From contig CAJNDS010002736.1 in NCBI GenBank assembly GCA_905221605.1, positions 134,501 through 198,500 on the forward strand: DNA of 64,000 nucleotides, in the 5' to 3' direction. The position numbers and the translations under genes were made by a program. The notes under the pieces were generated by a model that saw only the letters and a list, made by a program, of their open reading frames with translations, did no database searches and was not told the origin of the DNA. Source of the DNA: Symbiodinium natans. Lineage: Eukaryota; Sar; Dinophyceae; Suessiales; Symbiodiniaceae. Below are positions 32,501-41,593 of the stretch, in pieces (within the stretch, counting starts at the first letter, position 1; each line of letters begins with the position of its first letter).

Positions 32501-35500
32501 CAGCTGGGTGAAAGGGACATCTTAGTGATGAGGAGGAGAGATCTTCGAGGCATGCCGAGGGAAGAGGTGGTCGCCAGGATGATAGCAAAGCCGGCTGACA
32601 AGGTATCTGAGGTTGAGAAGTGCAAATGGGTGATAGGTCGAATGGCGGAGGAAAGAATGGACAAAGCCGGGATAGCCGCCGAGGTGCGGGCGCGGGCAAT
32701 AGAAGACAAGACAAAGATAGAAAACCTCAGCAGGCAGCTCGAAGACATGAAAGTTGATGCCCGGGGGGGCGAGCGGACCAACGTTGGATACAAGGGAATA
32801 GAAAATATGCACGCCGAGAATGAGAACCACAAGCTGAAGGAGGAGCTGGCCGTGGCCGTCCATGAACGTGATCGTTTGGCACGGAGGGTCGGAGAGCTCG
32901 AGAGATCGGCGGAGAACAACGCGAAACTAGTCGCGGAAGTCGAAGTGCTTCTGAGGGAAAGGAGGGAGGAGCTCATGAGAATCGGAGCCATTAACGAGAT
33001 GAGGGACGAGTTCAGGGCACTCCGGGATAGAATGGAGAAGTCGGCGCCGAGCGGAAGTGGAGCCACCAGCAGTGAAGGCACGAGCGAAGAGGGCAAGATT
33101 GCTGGTGATAGAAGAGTGAAGGAGCTGGAGTCCGAGCTAGAGGAGCTAAAGAAGGAATATAAGGCCACGAAACTGGCTGGGCAAGAGCAAGGACAGGAGT
33201 TCTCGGAGTTGAAAAAGACGCTTCAGGAGACTGCTAAGCTCAGGGAGGAAGAAGAGAAAGAGAGAGAAACAATGCGGAAGCAGGCGGAGGAGAACCTCAA
33301 GAAGTACCAGGACAAGGAGAATGAGCTTAGGGATAGCCTGCAAAAGATGGAGGAGAGAGAGGCCGCGCTGAAGGATACGCGAGAGAAATTGGAACAGGCT
33401 GAAGAGCGCCTCAGAAATTATCAAACCATGGAAGACGAGCTTAAGGATAGTCGACGTCGTGCGCAAGAAAGCGAAGCGGCTATGAAGGAAGCAATGGATA
33501 GAATAAAGCAGCTTGAGGATCAGCTCCCGAAAGCAGAGAAGGAGAAGGACACCGGGGGCAAGGGAGCAGAGAAGGATAGTCAGAAAGGAGCGCCAACGCC
33601 GGACGTGAAGACAGGTCCGGACCCGACCAAGGATAGTCAGGAACCTAACAAGATGGATGATGAACACGCTGCGGCCGATGATAGCATGAACACCGTCGAC
33701 CCAAAGAATAGTGCTGGGACAACGGACTATGAGAGTGCGGTTCCCGAGAGTGCGAGAAAGTTCGGAGGTCCGATAGAGCAGTACTCGCTGGGAGGTCGCG
33801 CGGCCATGGTGGAACTTGACAACCCGGTCAAGGGGGCCCGAGTATATAGAGTGAAAGAGAACTTTGAGGTAGGCCGTGACACCAGCAGTACGGAAGAGCG
33901 AGGATACGGAATGGCAGCGTCGAAGAGTCTGAAAGGAATTATGGACTCGGCCGGAATCAAACGAGAACAAGTGGAGAAGATCAAGGGTGACGAGGAGGCA
34001 GAATGGAGATTCCAAGAAGACCTGATCAAGCGAGCCAAGGCAGACAGGAGGGACATCGAGGACAAGCCCGGGATGAGCCGAATGAGTAGGAACTTCCGAG
34101 AGGTGCAACGAAGAAATGCGGCAGTGATGGGGGAGATCAACAAGAAGGTCATGTTGCAGACGTCTAAGACTGTGAAGGGAGATCCGGCTCATGGGAGATG
34201 GGATTTGACACTGATTCCTACAGGCAACCGTGATGCAGACGGGAACGAGATGATGAGGGATAGCGACGAGGAGGTGGTGCTACTGCCGATAGTGGAACAG
34301 ACAACAAGGGTGGAGAATCTAGAGAAGTACAAGATGGTACTTGAAAGGATAGTTTCGCAGCTCGCAGATGAGACGAGGCTGGTGATGGGGATAGAGAAGG
34401 GAAAACCAGAGGAGCTAATTACGGCGACGGGGGTATCCAACGACTCGGTGACGACATGGACGGGTGCCACGCTGAATGAGTTGGGAATCAGAGGCGAAGT
34501 GACTGAGATAGAGAAGCCGTACCCAGCGAACGTGTACATTGAGATGGCAAGAATAGTGGCGGAATTGGCAGCGTGGGGAGGAGATGCGTACCCAGTGCAA
34601 AGGGGCGACAGGAGGAATATGAGAAGAAGCACACAGGAGGCAATGCTAGATGGATCCGCAATCGACAGAGGAAACGGGATAGAGTATGCGCTATGGGCAG
34701 AACAACACGACGGAGGAGGAATAGCTTGGTCGCTGATCAGAAGAGAAGTCGACGAAAGATCCTCGTATAGACTCAGAAGAGGTGACGAGTACAGGATTGC
34801 TTATTTGGCACAGTTTTACGGGATAGAAATCACCAGCAAGGTGTATAGGTGTCCGAAGACCAAGGAACTAAAGGTGGGCATCCCATTGGCAGTGAGACCC
34901 ACGAGTGGAATGAGGATGCCGAGGAACGTAGCGATGCTGAAGAGTTGGGCCGGAGACAGAGTGGAGGGACAACTAGATGAACGAGAGTCCCTGTGGTTCA
35001 GGCTACATCCGGCTGATCTTCCGTGCACCGAATACATGGTGGTGGGTGACGCGCAGTGGCAAGAGTACGCGAAGGACGGGATAGTTTGGCCAGAGGCAGG
35101 GCATAGTGGTGTGATCGTGGAAGGATGGCACCGGGACGACATGAGGAATCCTCTGCGGGGTTCGCAGATGACGCTCAAGGCTCACTGGACGAAGTACTCT
35201 GTTGAGCCGTCAGACGTGAGCAGCGTGCATGGGCTAGAATTTCCACAAGGAGGGATGCCGGAATGGCTGTACGACTCGCTTAGATTGGCGGCTGTGCGAG
35301 GTAGAAAAGTTGGGATAGCGATAGACATGAGGATGTTCGCACTAATCGGAGGCGACGTGGTCGTGACAAGAAGTTGGCGCTTCATGCTCCTCGGGCCCGT
35401 ACCAATGGCATGTTGGAAGGCAGTTTGGTTCGAGGACACGTACACGGCTCTGTATACGCGAGATTGCGAGCTGGAAATGATAGCTGATGAAAGGGGAGAC

Positions 35501-35989
35501 TCGCAAGTGAACAGGGATAGACTGTCAAAGACTTTGGGGTCAGATGAATACCGTGATAGGGTGAGATGGATAATGTCGGAAATGACGGAGGAATGCGTAC
35601 ATTGCTTGGCATGCCACTGTAGAATGGCGAAGGGAATAGTGATCTGCCCGATGTGCTGCAAGCCTATGCCATCCTACCCGGACTACCTGATGGGAATGAA
35701 TTTGTGGGAAATCACGGATAGAAACGCGGCTATGGGAAGGAAAACGATGTGGAAGACCAAGCTCCAGGAAGCCCTTGACCGCGCAGGGATTAGAATCTCA
35801 TTCAGGATGGTGGCCGAAAGGATAGACATGATAGAACAGGGCGTGGTGGCGGGAGTACTGGCAAGCTTGAACCCTGCGGAAGACTGGTACTTAGGTTTTA
35901 GGGCCGGGTTGTGGCCTGAGTATGAGGTCGCGGCGTCACGACCGGGGTGTTTAGATTCATGGTGGACGAGGCTGCGATCCACGCGATGA
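29513..35989 (+). CDS. 2158-codon coiled-coil/zinc-finger ORF, possible gag analogue
   Basis: The longest ORF of the element, with no ATG near its start (TTG used). The N-terminus has a probable zinc site, YHCHACFAWW...CEGAVCPVCEKEL. The middle is an alpha-helical, Arg/Glu-rich region. Codons about 1060-1180 and 1200-1345 are a long coiled coil (for example RRVKELESELEELKKEYKAT). A low-complexity acidic linker follows, then another globular region. The end carries a second Cys cluster, ECVHCLACHCRMAKG...CPMCC (35592-35663). A structural (gag-like) role fits a long coiled coil plus Cys motifs upstream of pol in a tandem or circular reading, but no capsid family was recognised. A G4 run at 35944-35947 marks the likely frame change into the next ORF. 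Confidence 0.7.
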   Translation: MDPVTIADREEDSHVARQNPEIYRRVVEDVWNQKHNFPFPWLDEARAERDDLVKKVTDTVHERVTRENPVEESNARGSGIHSFSEPVEWLRRICWGYHCHACFAWWLGYTGVDSNGEAFPCEGAVCPVCEKELGEVGKYSTLVKGRPPSVVLAAIVQNSYLPEYDPRRIVARLTERLAAEGMPWEEIDLFEPHELMVAAGVVVVDKPEAKLDFMDVIMTLGKIATDESGTLPEWNLDRCLERPQAPELMEDSVEPDARRRLRMAAASLRESPNWREEIQAIARDYRIEGMGFWRANPDVRREQWRRAAEIAIERRASNLGPMELDRELRAQRVREVTQRLGPEVSDRLLIRGVNFSIFNLEDLMYKVLKDVTVEDLMAGLNSAGAETIAAEIKKRIEQHQGRRPEFANIMNVKLGEVVRKQYQDQLELRYRPEDIQRWKPDRRREEIKKLPVWVRCTMQRILLGGIRDKGANPSRIERRLYAYLQLIDFTLAEECNEPEDEDAGGVAKRGRNWQEVIKPEEMKEKIMIPHYKMNYRIARRRSTWEAVVEAAEAGQSWMIHSADGAVIRNTSWVTWTRDEGEGIGATVFNPIDYLTQTKKAAVRAMVEKSMAEGDYHPNLYTEEAARGRTQYFPAHELVTALMVDSLRVTLTDRASKLCASAIFKNWVPQYERRDRLMAELHAVQVLLDGVVRSANQMPMVHPHMMYGLATLTKLRDFYAAMREAAEFYGLGSRPLGTIVADASMKEPMHPLERPEMMATNVRDVMRSMASALILTEMPEMWEGLTLEEYRIRQERAAVEMDEQDRRMGWDRMRERAMTGHERKYNTAVIRQNPDDSKAVMLNMSLVAANPITAHRAPTANIRSDRVEHGREVPGELKADRFLTGDVEAEPTHRPFMIQADRMRTSMESVVTKIIDGTLISTQKGKENMTDRERLQEAEDRIKQLKFRLTNVAVRLVMVGLIDEDEDDPLCEEFDEDYERRKYYSDEEWKNIKEAEVQLGERDILVMRRRDLRGMPREEVVARMIAKPADKVSEVEKCKWVIGRMAEERMDKAGIAAEVRARAIEDKTKIENLSRQLEDMKVDARGGERTNVGYKGIENMHAENENHKLKEELAVAVHERDRLARRVGELERSAENNAKLVAEVEVLLRERREELMRIGAINEMRDEFRALRDRMEKSAPSGSGATSSEGTSEEGKIAGDRRVKELESELEELKKEYKATKLAGQEQGQEFSELKKTLQETAKLREEEEKERETMRKQAEENLKKYQDKENELRDSLQKMEEREAALKDTREKLEQAEERLRNYQTMEDELKDSRRRAQESEAAMKEAMDRIKQLEDQLPKAEKEKDTGGKGAEKDSQKGAPTPDVKTGPDPTKDSQEPNKMDDEHAAADDSMNTVDPKNSAGTTDYESAVPESARKFGGPIEQYSLGGRAAMVELDNPVKGARVYRVKENFEVGRDTSSTEERGYGMAASKSLKGIMDSAGIKREQVEKIKGDEEAEWRFQEDLIKRAKADRRDIEDKPGMSRMSRNFREVQRRNAAVMGEINKKVMLQTSKTVKGDPAHGRWDLTLIPTGNRDADGNEMMRDSDEEVVLLPIVEQTTRVENLEKYKMVLERIVSQLADETRLVMGIEKGKPEELITATGVSNDSVTTWTGATLNELGIRGEVTEIEKPYPANVYIEMARIVAELAAWGGDAYPVQRGDRRNMRRSTQEAMLDGSAIDRGNGIEYALWAEQHDGGGIAWSLIRREVDERSSYRLRRGDEYRIAYLAQFYGIEITSKVYRCPKTKELKVGIPLAVRPTSGMRMPRNVAMLKSWAGDRVEGQLDERESLWFRLHPADLPCTEYMVVGDAQWQEYAKDGIVWPEAGHSGVIVEGWHRDDMRNPLRGSQMTLKAHWTKYSVEPSDVSSVHGLEFPQGGMPEWLYDSLRLAAVRGRKVGIAIDMRMFALIGGDVVVTRSWRFMLLGPVPMACWKAVWFEDTYTALYTRDCELEMIADERGDSQVNRDRLSKTLGSDEYRDRVRWIMSEMTEECVHCLACHCRMAKGIVICPMCCKPMPSYPDYLMGMNLWEITDRNAAMGRKTMWKTKLQEALDRAGIRISFRMVAERIDMIEQGVVAGVLASLNPAEDWYLGFRAGLWPEYEVAASRPGCLDSWWTRLRSTR

Positions 35990-37311
35990 TGCTGGATAGA
36001 GAATTGGCAACGTCATTTGGGAAAATCCTGAATTTCGAGTACAAGCAGAGCGGCGCAGATCACTCGGGAATAGTGGAGGCATCAGATTTTCAGCAAGCCC
36101 TGGAAACGGTTGCGGCACGCGCCGTAGTGACGGCGAGGCAGAGGTTCTTCTCTATGCATGCAGGGTGTCTGAGGAGAGGAGGACAGTTTATGAGTTACCA
36201 ACTGCTGATAGCTATGGCTGCAGGATTTAACTCGCCTCTATGGGGGAATAATGCTTGGGCGAAAAGCACAAGGGACATGATGGTGCAGACTGCTAACGGT
36301 TGTCTCGGGATCATGGAGAGGATAATTGCAGAGATGAAGCGAGATCCCACCCAACCTATGGCGAAGCACATGAAGTTGGACACCGAGGGGATACCATTCA
36401 ACGCAACATGGGGAGACATTAAGGGGAAGAGGAACAAACTTCATGGATATAGCCATGCAGCTGGATCAGCTATTCGGAACTTGGGGCTACGAAGAGAGAG
36501 ATCAGAGACAGGGCCGGTGAATGAGGCATACTGGAGCACTGTACCTATGGGAGGAATGATGATGCATTGGGCTTCAATGGGAGTCGCCGGACATTCTCGT
36601 GACGAAGCACAGCCGGAGACGCGCGCGGCTAATGCAGGCACGGCATACCCAATAGCTGGTGTTAGCCTAGTGGAGCTGAACGAGAAGGGGTGGCCGAGAA
36701 GGATAGAATCGAGAAGTACGAGAACTGTCGATGTGGAGCTTAGGGATGAGACGGGGAAGAGACAAGAGCCACTGACCAGGGCAGAAAGTTCGAGCCCAAT
36801 TCAATTGAAGGAGAGAGGTGGGACGAGAGCCGATGGTGCTGAGCCCAAAGCGAGAACCCGATCACCTCTGGATAGGGATAGGAGGGATATCATCAGGTGG
36901 CCGAAATACGCCATGAGCGATGATAGTTCGGTGAGAAGCTCGTCACGCGGATGGGGAAAAGGGCGAGATAGGGATAGAACCGATGATCGAGGAGGCAGAT
37001 ACGGATGGATGCCGACTGTGCCTAGGTTTGCGGAAGGGACGAAGATGGTGGATAGAGGAAGAGGAAAGGGCTCACTGCTGGAAAGAACTCGAGCACAAAG
37101 AGGTGGCCACGTCACTGGTCCCGAAACAGAAGACGAGTCAGCGATGAGCGAAGCGCTCAACCCGGAATTCAGAGGTACGGAGACGACATCAACCAACCGG
37201 GCAAACATGGGCGTTGAGACGGGTGACGACGCAAGTGACGCATCTGCTGGTGATCCTGTGAAAAGGAAAGGGAAAGCATGGAAGGCCGCTAATGTGGAGA
37301 CCGCGACGTGA
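35947..37311 (+). CDS. Unknown 454-codon ORF, likely continuation of the coiled-coil ORF
   Basis: Overlaps the preceding ORF by 43 bases in another frame. The upstream frame is open from 35926, and one extra G in the run at 35944-35947 would fuse the two. The first 200 codons look folded and helical (FMVDEAAIHAMMLDRELATS). The rest is disordered and rich in Arg, Ser, Asp and Gly (DRDRRDII, RGWGKGRDRDRTDDRGG), like an RNA-binding nucleocapsid tail. No family recognised. It is followed by the non-coding tail. Confidence 0.6.
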   Translation: MFRFMVDEAAIHAMMLDRELATSFGKILNFEYKQSGADHSGIVEASDFQQALETVAARAVVTARQRFFSMHAGCLRRGGQFMSYQLLIAMAAGFNSPLWGNNAWAKSTRDMMVQTANGCLGIMERIIAEMKRDPTQPMAKHMKLDTEGIPFNATWGDIKGKRNKLHGYSHAAGSAIRNLGLRRERSETGPVNEAYWSTVPMGGMMMHWASMGVAGHSRDEAQPETRAANAGTAYPIAGVSLVELNEKGWPRRIESRSTRTVDVELRDETGKRQEPLTRAESSSPIQLKERGGTRADGAEPKARTRSPLDRDRRDIIRWPKYAMSDDSSVRSSSRGWGKGRDRDRTDDRGGRYGWMPTVPRFAEGTKMVDRGRGKGSLLERTRAQRGGHVTGPETEDESAMSEALNPEFRGTETTSTNRANMGVETGDDASDASAGDPVKRKGKAWKAANVETAT

Positions 37312-37530
37312 TCGCCAAAGAGATGAAGCCTGATGCGCTGGCGACAAGCGGGGATAGGACGAAAGCACAAAGCTGCTTAGTCATCAATGGATCGGCGTGG
37401 GGGGATAGAATGGGGCATGCAAAGTCATGTGCCCGGGCCATGGTCGATGGCGCGCGCGGGGGGAATAGAGCGAAGTGATGGCGCATGATGAGATGAGTGG
37501 GTGAATGGCTATTGAGAGACTCTAGTGCTG

Positions 37531-37684
37531 GGCTTGGCTAGCCACCAATAAGACCCTGCGGCGGAAGCTTCTGGGAAGGCATGGCTCGCCACCAATAAGA
37601 CCTTCACATGAAAAGACCAAAAGATGAAGTTGTGGAGAGGAGAAAAGATCAGAATGGGCATGGCTAACCACCAGTGAGTCCCCA
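37531..37684. repeat. Three degenerate direct repeats (GGCTTGGCTAGCCACCAATA type)
   Basis: Copies begin near 37,531, 37,579 and 37,658. They share GGCATGGCT(A/C)(G/A)CCACCA and diverge after about 27 bp. Spacing is irregular. Function unknown. Confidence 0.65.
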
Positions 37685-38386
37685 CGGAGAAGATCGCATA
37701 CAAGAATGAAGGGATAGAAGCGTGGGAACTACATTGACATCGAGAGGTACTGATCAAAAGTGAGGCCTCACCCAGGATAGTTATGAAGAAGATGAACTGA
37801 GTCGGGCGATGAAGTGGATAGAAGCGACGCTTGATTTTCCAGGAGTGCGACGGATAGACAATTTTACTACGTGGAATAGACGCGAGAGCATGAAGTATAG
37901 CCAAGAGCCACAGACTGGTGGTTTGTGCTACTGCGATGAATGTCGAGGTTAGCGGATGGCGGTGTTGATTCCGAGGATAGCTGGAGTGATCGCCGTAATC
38001 GCGGGTGGTGGTGGGCGCCCTAAAGGGGCTGGCGATCAGGTCGGCTATGCCTCCTGCGTTCTTGTTTTTGCCTGAAGCTAACCGGGATAGTCGCGAATTC
38101 ATCGATTTTCTGACCGCTGAGTGCGTCCCGAAAACGGGGGGTGTTTAGCACAAAGAGGTCAAGTTAATTTCATGGGGTGCGAACTTAGCTTGTACATTGA
38201 TTTCGGGTTTGGCCCAGGGATAGTGGACGTCCTCCTCGTGGATGAGCCTGGATAGAGTATGGACTTCGTGTCCGATCGCAGCCGCGAGCTGCTCAAGAAG
38301 GGCCCTTCTTAGACTTGTAGCAGCCGACTTTGTACAGTTTTCGCCCCCGTGGATAGTGTCCCTGTACGTGGTGGATCCGATTAGCC

Positions 38387-38578
38387 AACTCGCAGCCGGA
38401 GGCCAGAGGAGCTAAAAGGATCGGGCGTTGACGAGGGATAGATCCTTTTCCCTAACCTCGGGATAGTTATCTGTTCTCTTTACAACTCATAGCCGGAGGC
38501 CGGAGGATACTGAGGGCAGGTGGCTGTTCAGGTGAATATCGGGATAGGTGTACAACACGCAGCCGGACGGCTAGTGGA
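38387..38578. repeat. Three degenerate direct repeats (CAACTCGCAGCCGGAGGCC type)
   Basis: Copies begin near 38,389, 38,484 and 38,553, each with CAAC-C-(C/A)AGCCGGA and a following GGA. They could be LTR or UTR repeats of the element tail. Confidence 0.6.
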
Positions 38579-38828
38579 TACATCTTGAGCGATAGGTTAC
38601 CACCCCCTGGAGATAGCAACTCTGGGGATCCTTCCGATAGTTAACGTCGGGAGTGGCTTGGAATACTTGGCTAGCTACCTCGTGTTCCCCGTTGACAGGG
38701 ATACTGTTACTTCTGGTGCAACATTACAACCTACAACTGTAAATATTCAACTTCTTTCTCCTCGTGTGGCCTGAGCTAGTTACTGGAACGGGTTGCGCAA
38801 GTTTTCATTGGTTTGGACACTTCGCACA

Positions 38829-39036
38829 GGTGGGGTGTGGGTGGGTGGGGTGTGGGTGGGTGGCTATGGTACCTGGTGGTGGTGGTAGCGGTGCCTGGTG
38901 GCGGTGGTGGTACCTGGTGGTGGTGGTGGTGCATGTGGCGGTGGTACCTTGTGGCGGTGGTGGTGAAGGCCGTGTGGCGGTGGTGGTGGGTGGGTGTGGG
39001 GGTGTGGGTGGGTGGGATGTGGGTGGGTGGGCAAGC
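38829..39036. repeat. GGT-rich minisatellite
   Basis: Runs of GGTGGTGG, GTGGGTGGGGT and GGTACCTGG. Reading frames across it are Gly/Val/Trp repeats and are rejected as genes. It marks the transition from the element to host DNA. Confidence 0.9.
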
Positions 39037-39866
39037 GGTCTTCAGAGGACCCATAAGGTTTCAGAATTCCGTCCTGGCTCTGATCCCCAACTCCACCCGA
39101 AGGGGGTCGCCCCAATTTCGGAGCCTGGGAAGGTTGGAGTGCCAGAGTGTGGCAAACGGGCTTAGGGTTTAGGGTTTAGGGTTTAGGGCTATGTTTGGGG
39201 GTTAGTTGATTTGGTGGGAGACCCAGTACTTGTGTAGGTCACTGGACCTCCGAAATCTGCAAAGAGGTTTGTCACTTAGTTGCTGGGCATGCTACCTCAC
39301 TCCGTGGGTATATCCTCCTCCGGAAATTGTAATTCTATGCTTCGCAACCAGGAGTTGTGCTCAAGATCACGAAGGTCTTGAGAAATGCACCCAAAAACAC
39401 AAAGCTCAAATATGTTTAAGGTTTAGGGTCTGCGTCTGTATGTTCTGAACAGGCTGTGGCTTCTTCCGCAACAGGGTTTAGGGTCTGGTGAGGGGGGGTT
39501 AGAGGGTGTAGAACCCTAAGCCCTAAAAGAGAATGGTCTGGGTGGGCATGGGGCTGCTAAGCTATGCAAGCGCGCGATAGTGAGTGCGGCGCCCCTCAAT
39601 CTAAAGAAACGGAGCACACCTGGCGTTCGTTCGCCGATGCACGCCCTAAACCCTAAACCCTAGCCCCTGGACACATTTCCTAACCCGAAACCTCAAACCC
39701 CGAACGCTCACACATGCCTATCCTGTGCAACCCAGTGAACTAGGCAGGTGGCACAAAAACAAACAAAAAGCACCAAGCCCTATACCCTGAACCCTGAACC
39801 CTAAACCCTAAACCCTGAACCCTAAACCCTAAACTCTAACTAAATTATGAGAACTCCCAAGTGCAG

Positions 39867-39937
39867 GACGTGTCGCTCCATGAGTTGAGCGCCGGCTTGG
39901 GGCTGGTCTTGGAGGAGGAGGTGGCTGAGTCTGAGAG
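39867..39937 (+). CDS. Gene A candidate exon
   Basis: Follows a C-form array and the acceptor GTGCAG. It reads DVSLHELSAGLGLVLEEE without a stop and runs into a G-form array (GGGTTAGGG) that would supply the donor. Membership in gene A is inferred from strand and position. Confidence 0.45.
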
Positions 39938-40165
39938 GGTTAGGGTTTAGGGTTTAGGGTTTAGGGTTTAGGGTTTAGGGTTCAGGGTGTCTCAATGGAG
40001 GGAGCGCGCTGGTGCCAAAAGCACGCAGGCGTGCGCCCCGACTTGTGGAGCCCCACCCCCGCTTGCGCTCCACCCTCACCTTGACCTTTGCGAGTTTAGG
40101 TGCTTATGTACATGAGGAGGGAGGATGTCCGTCATTCGAGGGCATCTGGGAGAGCCTAACAGTCA

Positions 40166-40244
40166 CTGGCTCCCCTTAGTAGGGAATGAGGGAATTGGGG
40201 CCCTGTATATACACTTCACCCCCTCATTCCCTGCTAAGAACCAG
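40166..40244. mobile_element. MITE-like inverted-repeat element, about 79 bp
   Basis: Ends are CTGG..CTTAGTAGGGAATGAGGG and its near-complement CCCTCATTCCCTGCTAAG..CCAG. A relative is at 57331-57427 and a partial match near 47,364-47,388. There is no coding capacity, so it is non-autonomous if mobile. Confidence 0.6.
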
Positions 40245-40272
40245 CCAGGGCTAGGCCCTTGCACCCCGCGCC

Positions 40273-40357
40273 GTTTAGGGTTTAGGGTTTAGGGTTTAGG
40301 GTTTAGGGTTTAGGGTTTAGGGTTTAGGGTTTAGGGTTTAGGGTTTAGGGTTTAGGG
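40273..40357 (+). repeat. TTTAGGG array, about 12 units
   Basis: Nearly perfect G-form array. No exon recognised immediately beside it. Confidence 0.95.
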
Positions 40358-40935
40358 CCTAAGGTCGTCTTCTGGAGCTGGGAGGCTGTTCATGATGGTG
40401 GCTCGCCTTTTGCCCAGTGGTCCAGCTGGCCAGGCTGGATGCTGGGCCCGAGCGCGCCGTGCTCGGGAGGTGGGAAGGAAGGAAGCTCTAGGAGCTCCTA
40501 AAAAAACTAAGCCCTAGAATGGGGGTTTCCGAAATTAGGGGTACCTGATTGGGTTCCCTATGTTGAGCGGATCCTATTATTTTTGGGGATCTTTTTTGGG
40601 GGTCCGCTATTTTCGTAAACCCCCAAATGCTACTACCATTGTCCCCCGATGCTCCCTGTAATGTATTGCGATCGCCCACCCCAAAATAGCCTAGGGGCCC
40701 TGCTTAGTCGAGGGTTTGGGCAGAAGGCCACAAAAGGGACACAGGGTCTCTCCCCCTGAAGTAGGGTTTAGGGTTTCGGGTCCTCCATATGGAGCCTATT
40801 CCAGCTTTAGACATGGAGTCTTTGCCATCTGTATCTGTGAGGCCCGAAGTGCTGTGGCGAGGATGGAGCCCGAAACCCTAAACCCTAAACCCTAAATCCT
40901 AAACCCTAAACCCTAAACCCTAAACCTCCCTCCAG

Positions 40936-41014
40936 GATTGGCCGTCCGAGCCTGCAATTCGACTCCCTCGTGTCTCCATGTGATGCTTCACCCATCACAG
41001 TCCACCACAGGCGT
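40936..41014 (+). CDS. Gene A candidate exon
   Basis: Acceptor CCTCCAG directly after a C-form array (40872-40926). Open reading IGRPSLQFDSLVSPCDASP, then a G-form array from about 41,016. C-array / exon / G-array is the recurring layout in this region. Confidence 0.4.
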
Positions 41015-41160
41015 GGGTTTAGGGTTTAGGTTTTAGGGTTTAGGGTTTAGGGTTTAGGGTGCGTGTTTTGGGCAGGTTAGAGAGCTTCCTGTTAGACTTC
41101 TTGGCTCGACTTTGTGTAATTTGTTCGATTGTGAGCGAAAAAAGGTGGTCGAGTCTCCAG

Positions 41161-41593
41161 CCTCATACTTGGAAACACAAGTCACGGCCATGATGATGCA
41201 GAGCTTGCTGCGCTGTCGGATGGCGGCTTAGCCATAGCTTCCAAGTACAGGGCCGCCGGCATCTGTCACCTGGAGATCTCGGTCTTCAGCCCATCTGCCT
41301 TGCGCAGTGGGGCTCCCTCGTCTACCCAGGCAGGGGTCTTGCTTTATGAGATTTGTGACGGAGACCTGCTTGTGACGGTCTGCACTTACAACGCATCGGA
41401 TGCGTTGGCCATACTGTCGGTTCGCACCATGCACGTCTTCCCAGTGACTGGTGGGCATCTGGGACAGATGGTCTCTTGGCCGGCTCCTCTGGGTGAAGAG
41501 CTTCCGACGTCCCTCTTGCTTCTGCCAGGGTTCCTGGGCAAGAATGCCTGGGAGTTGCGCGCTCTTTGGAGTCCCAAAGCTCAAAAAAAAGAA
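41161..41593 (+). CDS. Gene A exon (internal), unknown beta-rich protein
   Basis: Acceptor GAGTCTCCAG at 41151-41160; one base plus 144 full codons end exactly at the canonical donor GTAAGG (41594). It reads LILGNTSHGHDDAELAALSD..., then strand-rich segments such as GVLLYEICDGDLLVTVC and LAILSVRTMHVFPVTGG, reminiscent of beta-propeller blades. No family recognised. It joins the next exon in phase 0 across a 30-nt intron. Confidence 0.6.

Larger units (their letters stand above)
24130..35664 (+). repeat. Exact duplicate of 1-11535 (copy B)
   Basis: Second member of the 11.5-kb repeat pair. It continues without interruption to both sides: leftwards into the first 617 codons of the HGT-motif ORF, and rightwards through the end of the 2158-codon ORF. 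This copy is therefore the one to use for gene descriptions. Confidence 0.95.
1..38760 (+). mobile_element. Giant Ty1/copia-type retroelement, duplicated or tandem
   Basis: The region carries protease, integrase, reverse transcriptase and RNase H in the order PR-IN-RT-RH, which is the Ty1/copia order. A methyltransferase-like block lies between PR and IN and an oxygenase-like block lies within the IN tail; from memory, dinoflagellate copia elements share this layout. About 27 kb of non-redundant sequence (11,636-38,760) belongs to it, far more than the usual 5-10 kb. Extra ORFs lie 3' of RNase H. The + strand is purine-rich and GATAG-rich throughout. The right edge is placed near 38,700-38,760, where GATAG stops and GGT/TTTAGGG repeats begin. 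The left edge is outside the window. I recognised no LTR pair, primer-binding site or polypurine tract. Confidence 0.8.
37312..38760 (+). other. Non-coding element tail rich in GATAG
   Basis: No long ORF. By eye 17 GATAG occur in about 1.44 kb on the + strand and none of its complement CTATC, against roughly 1.4 expected for random sequence. Two families of degenerate direct repeats are present (listed separately). The end of the tail, and of the element, is placed where GATAG disappears, between 38,700 and 38,760. Confidence 0.7.

Noticed and set aside
1-38760. A bacterial operon or large DNA virus segment
   Set aside because: Overlapping ORFs look operon-like, but the content is retroelement pol, starts lack ribosome-binding sites, and the flank is intron-rich eukaryotic DNA.
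38764-39172. Gly/Val/Trp-rich ORFs at the element-host boundary
   Set aside because: Translation of the GGT minisatellite.
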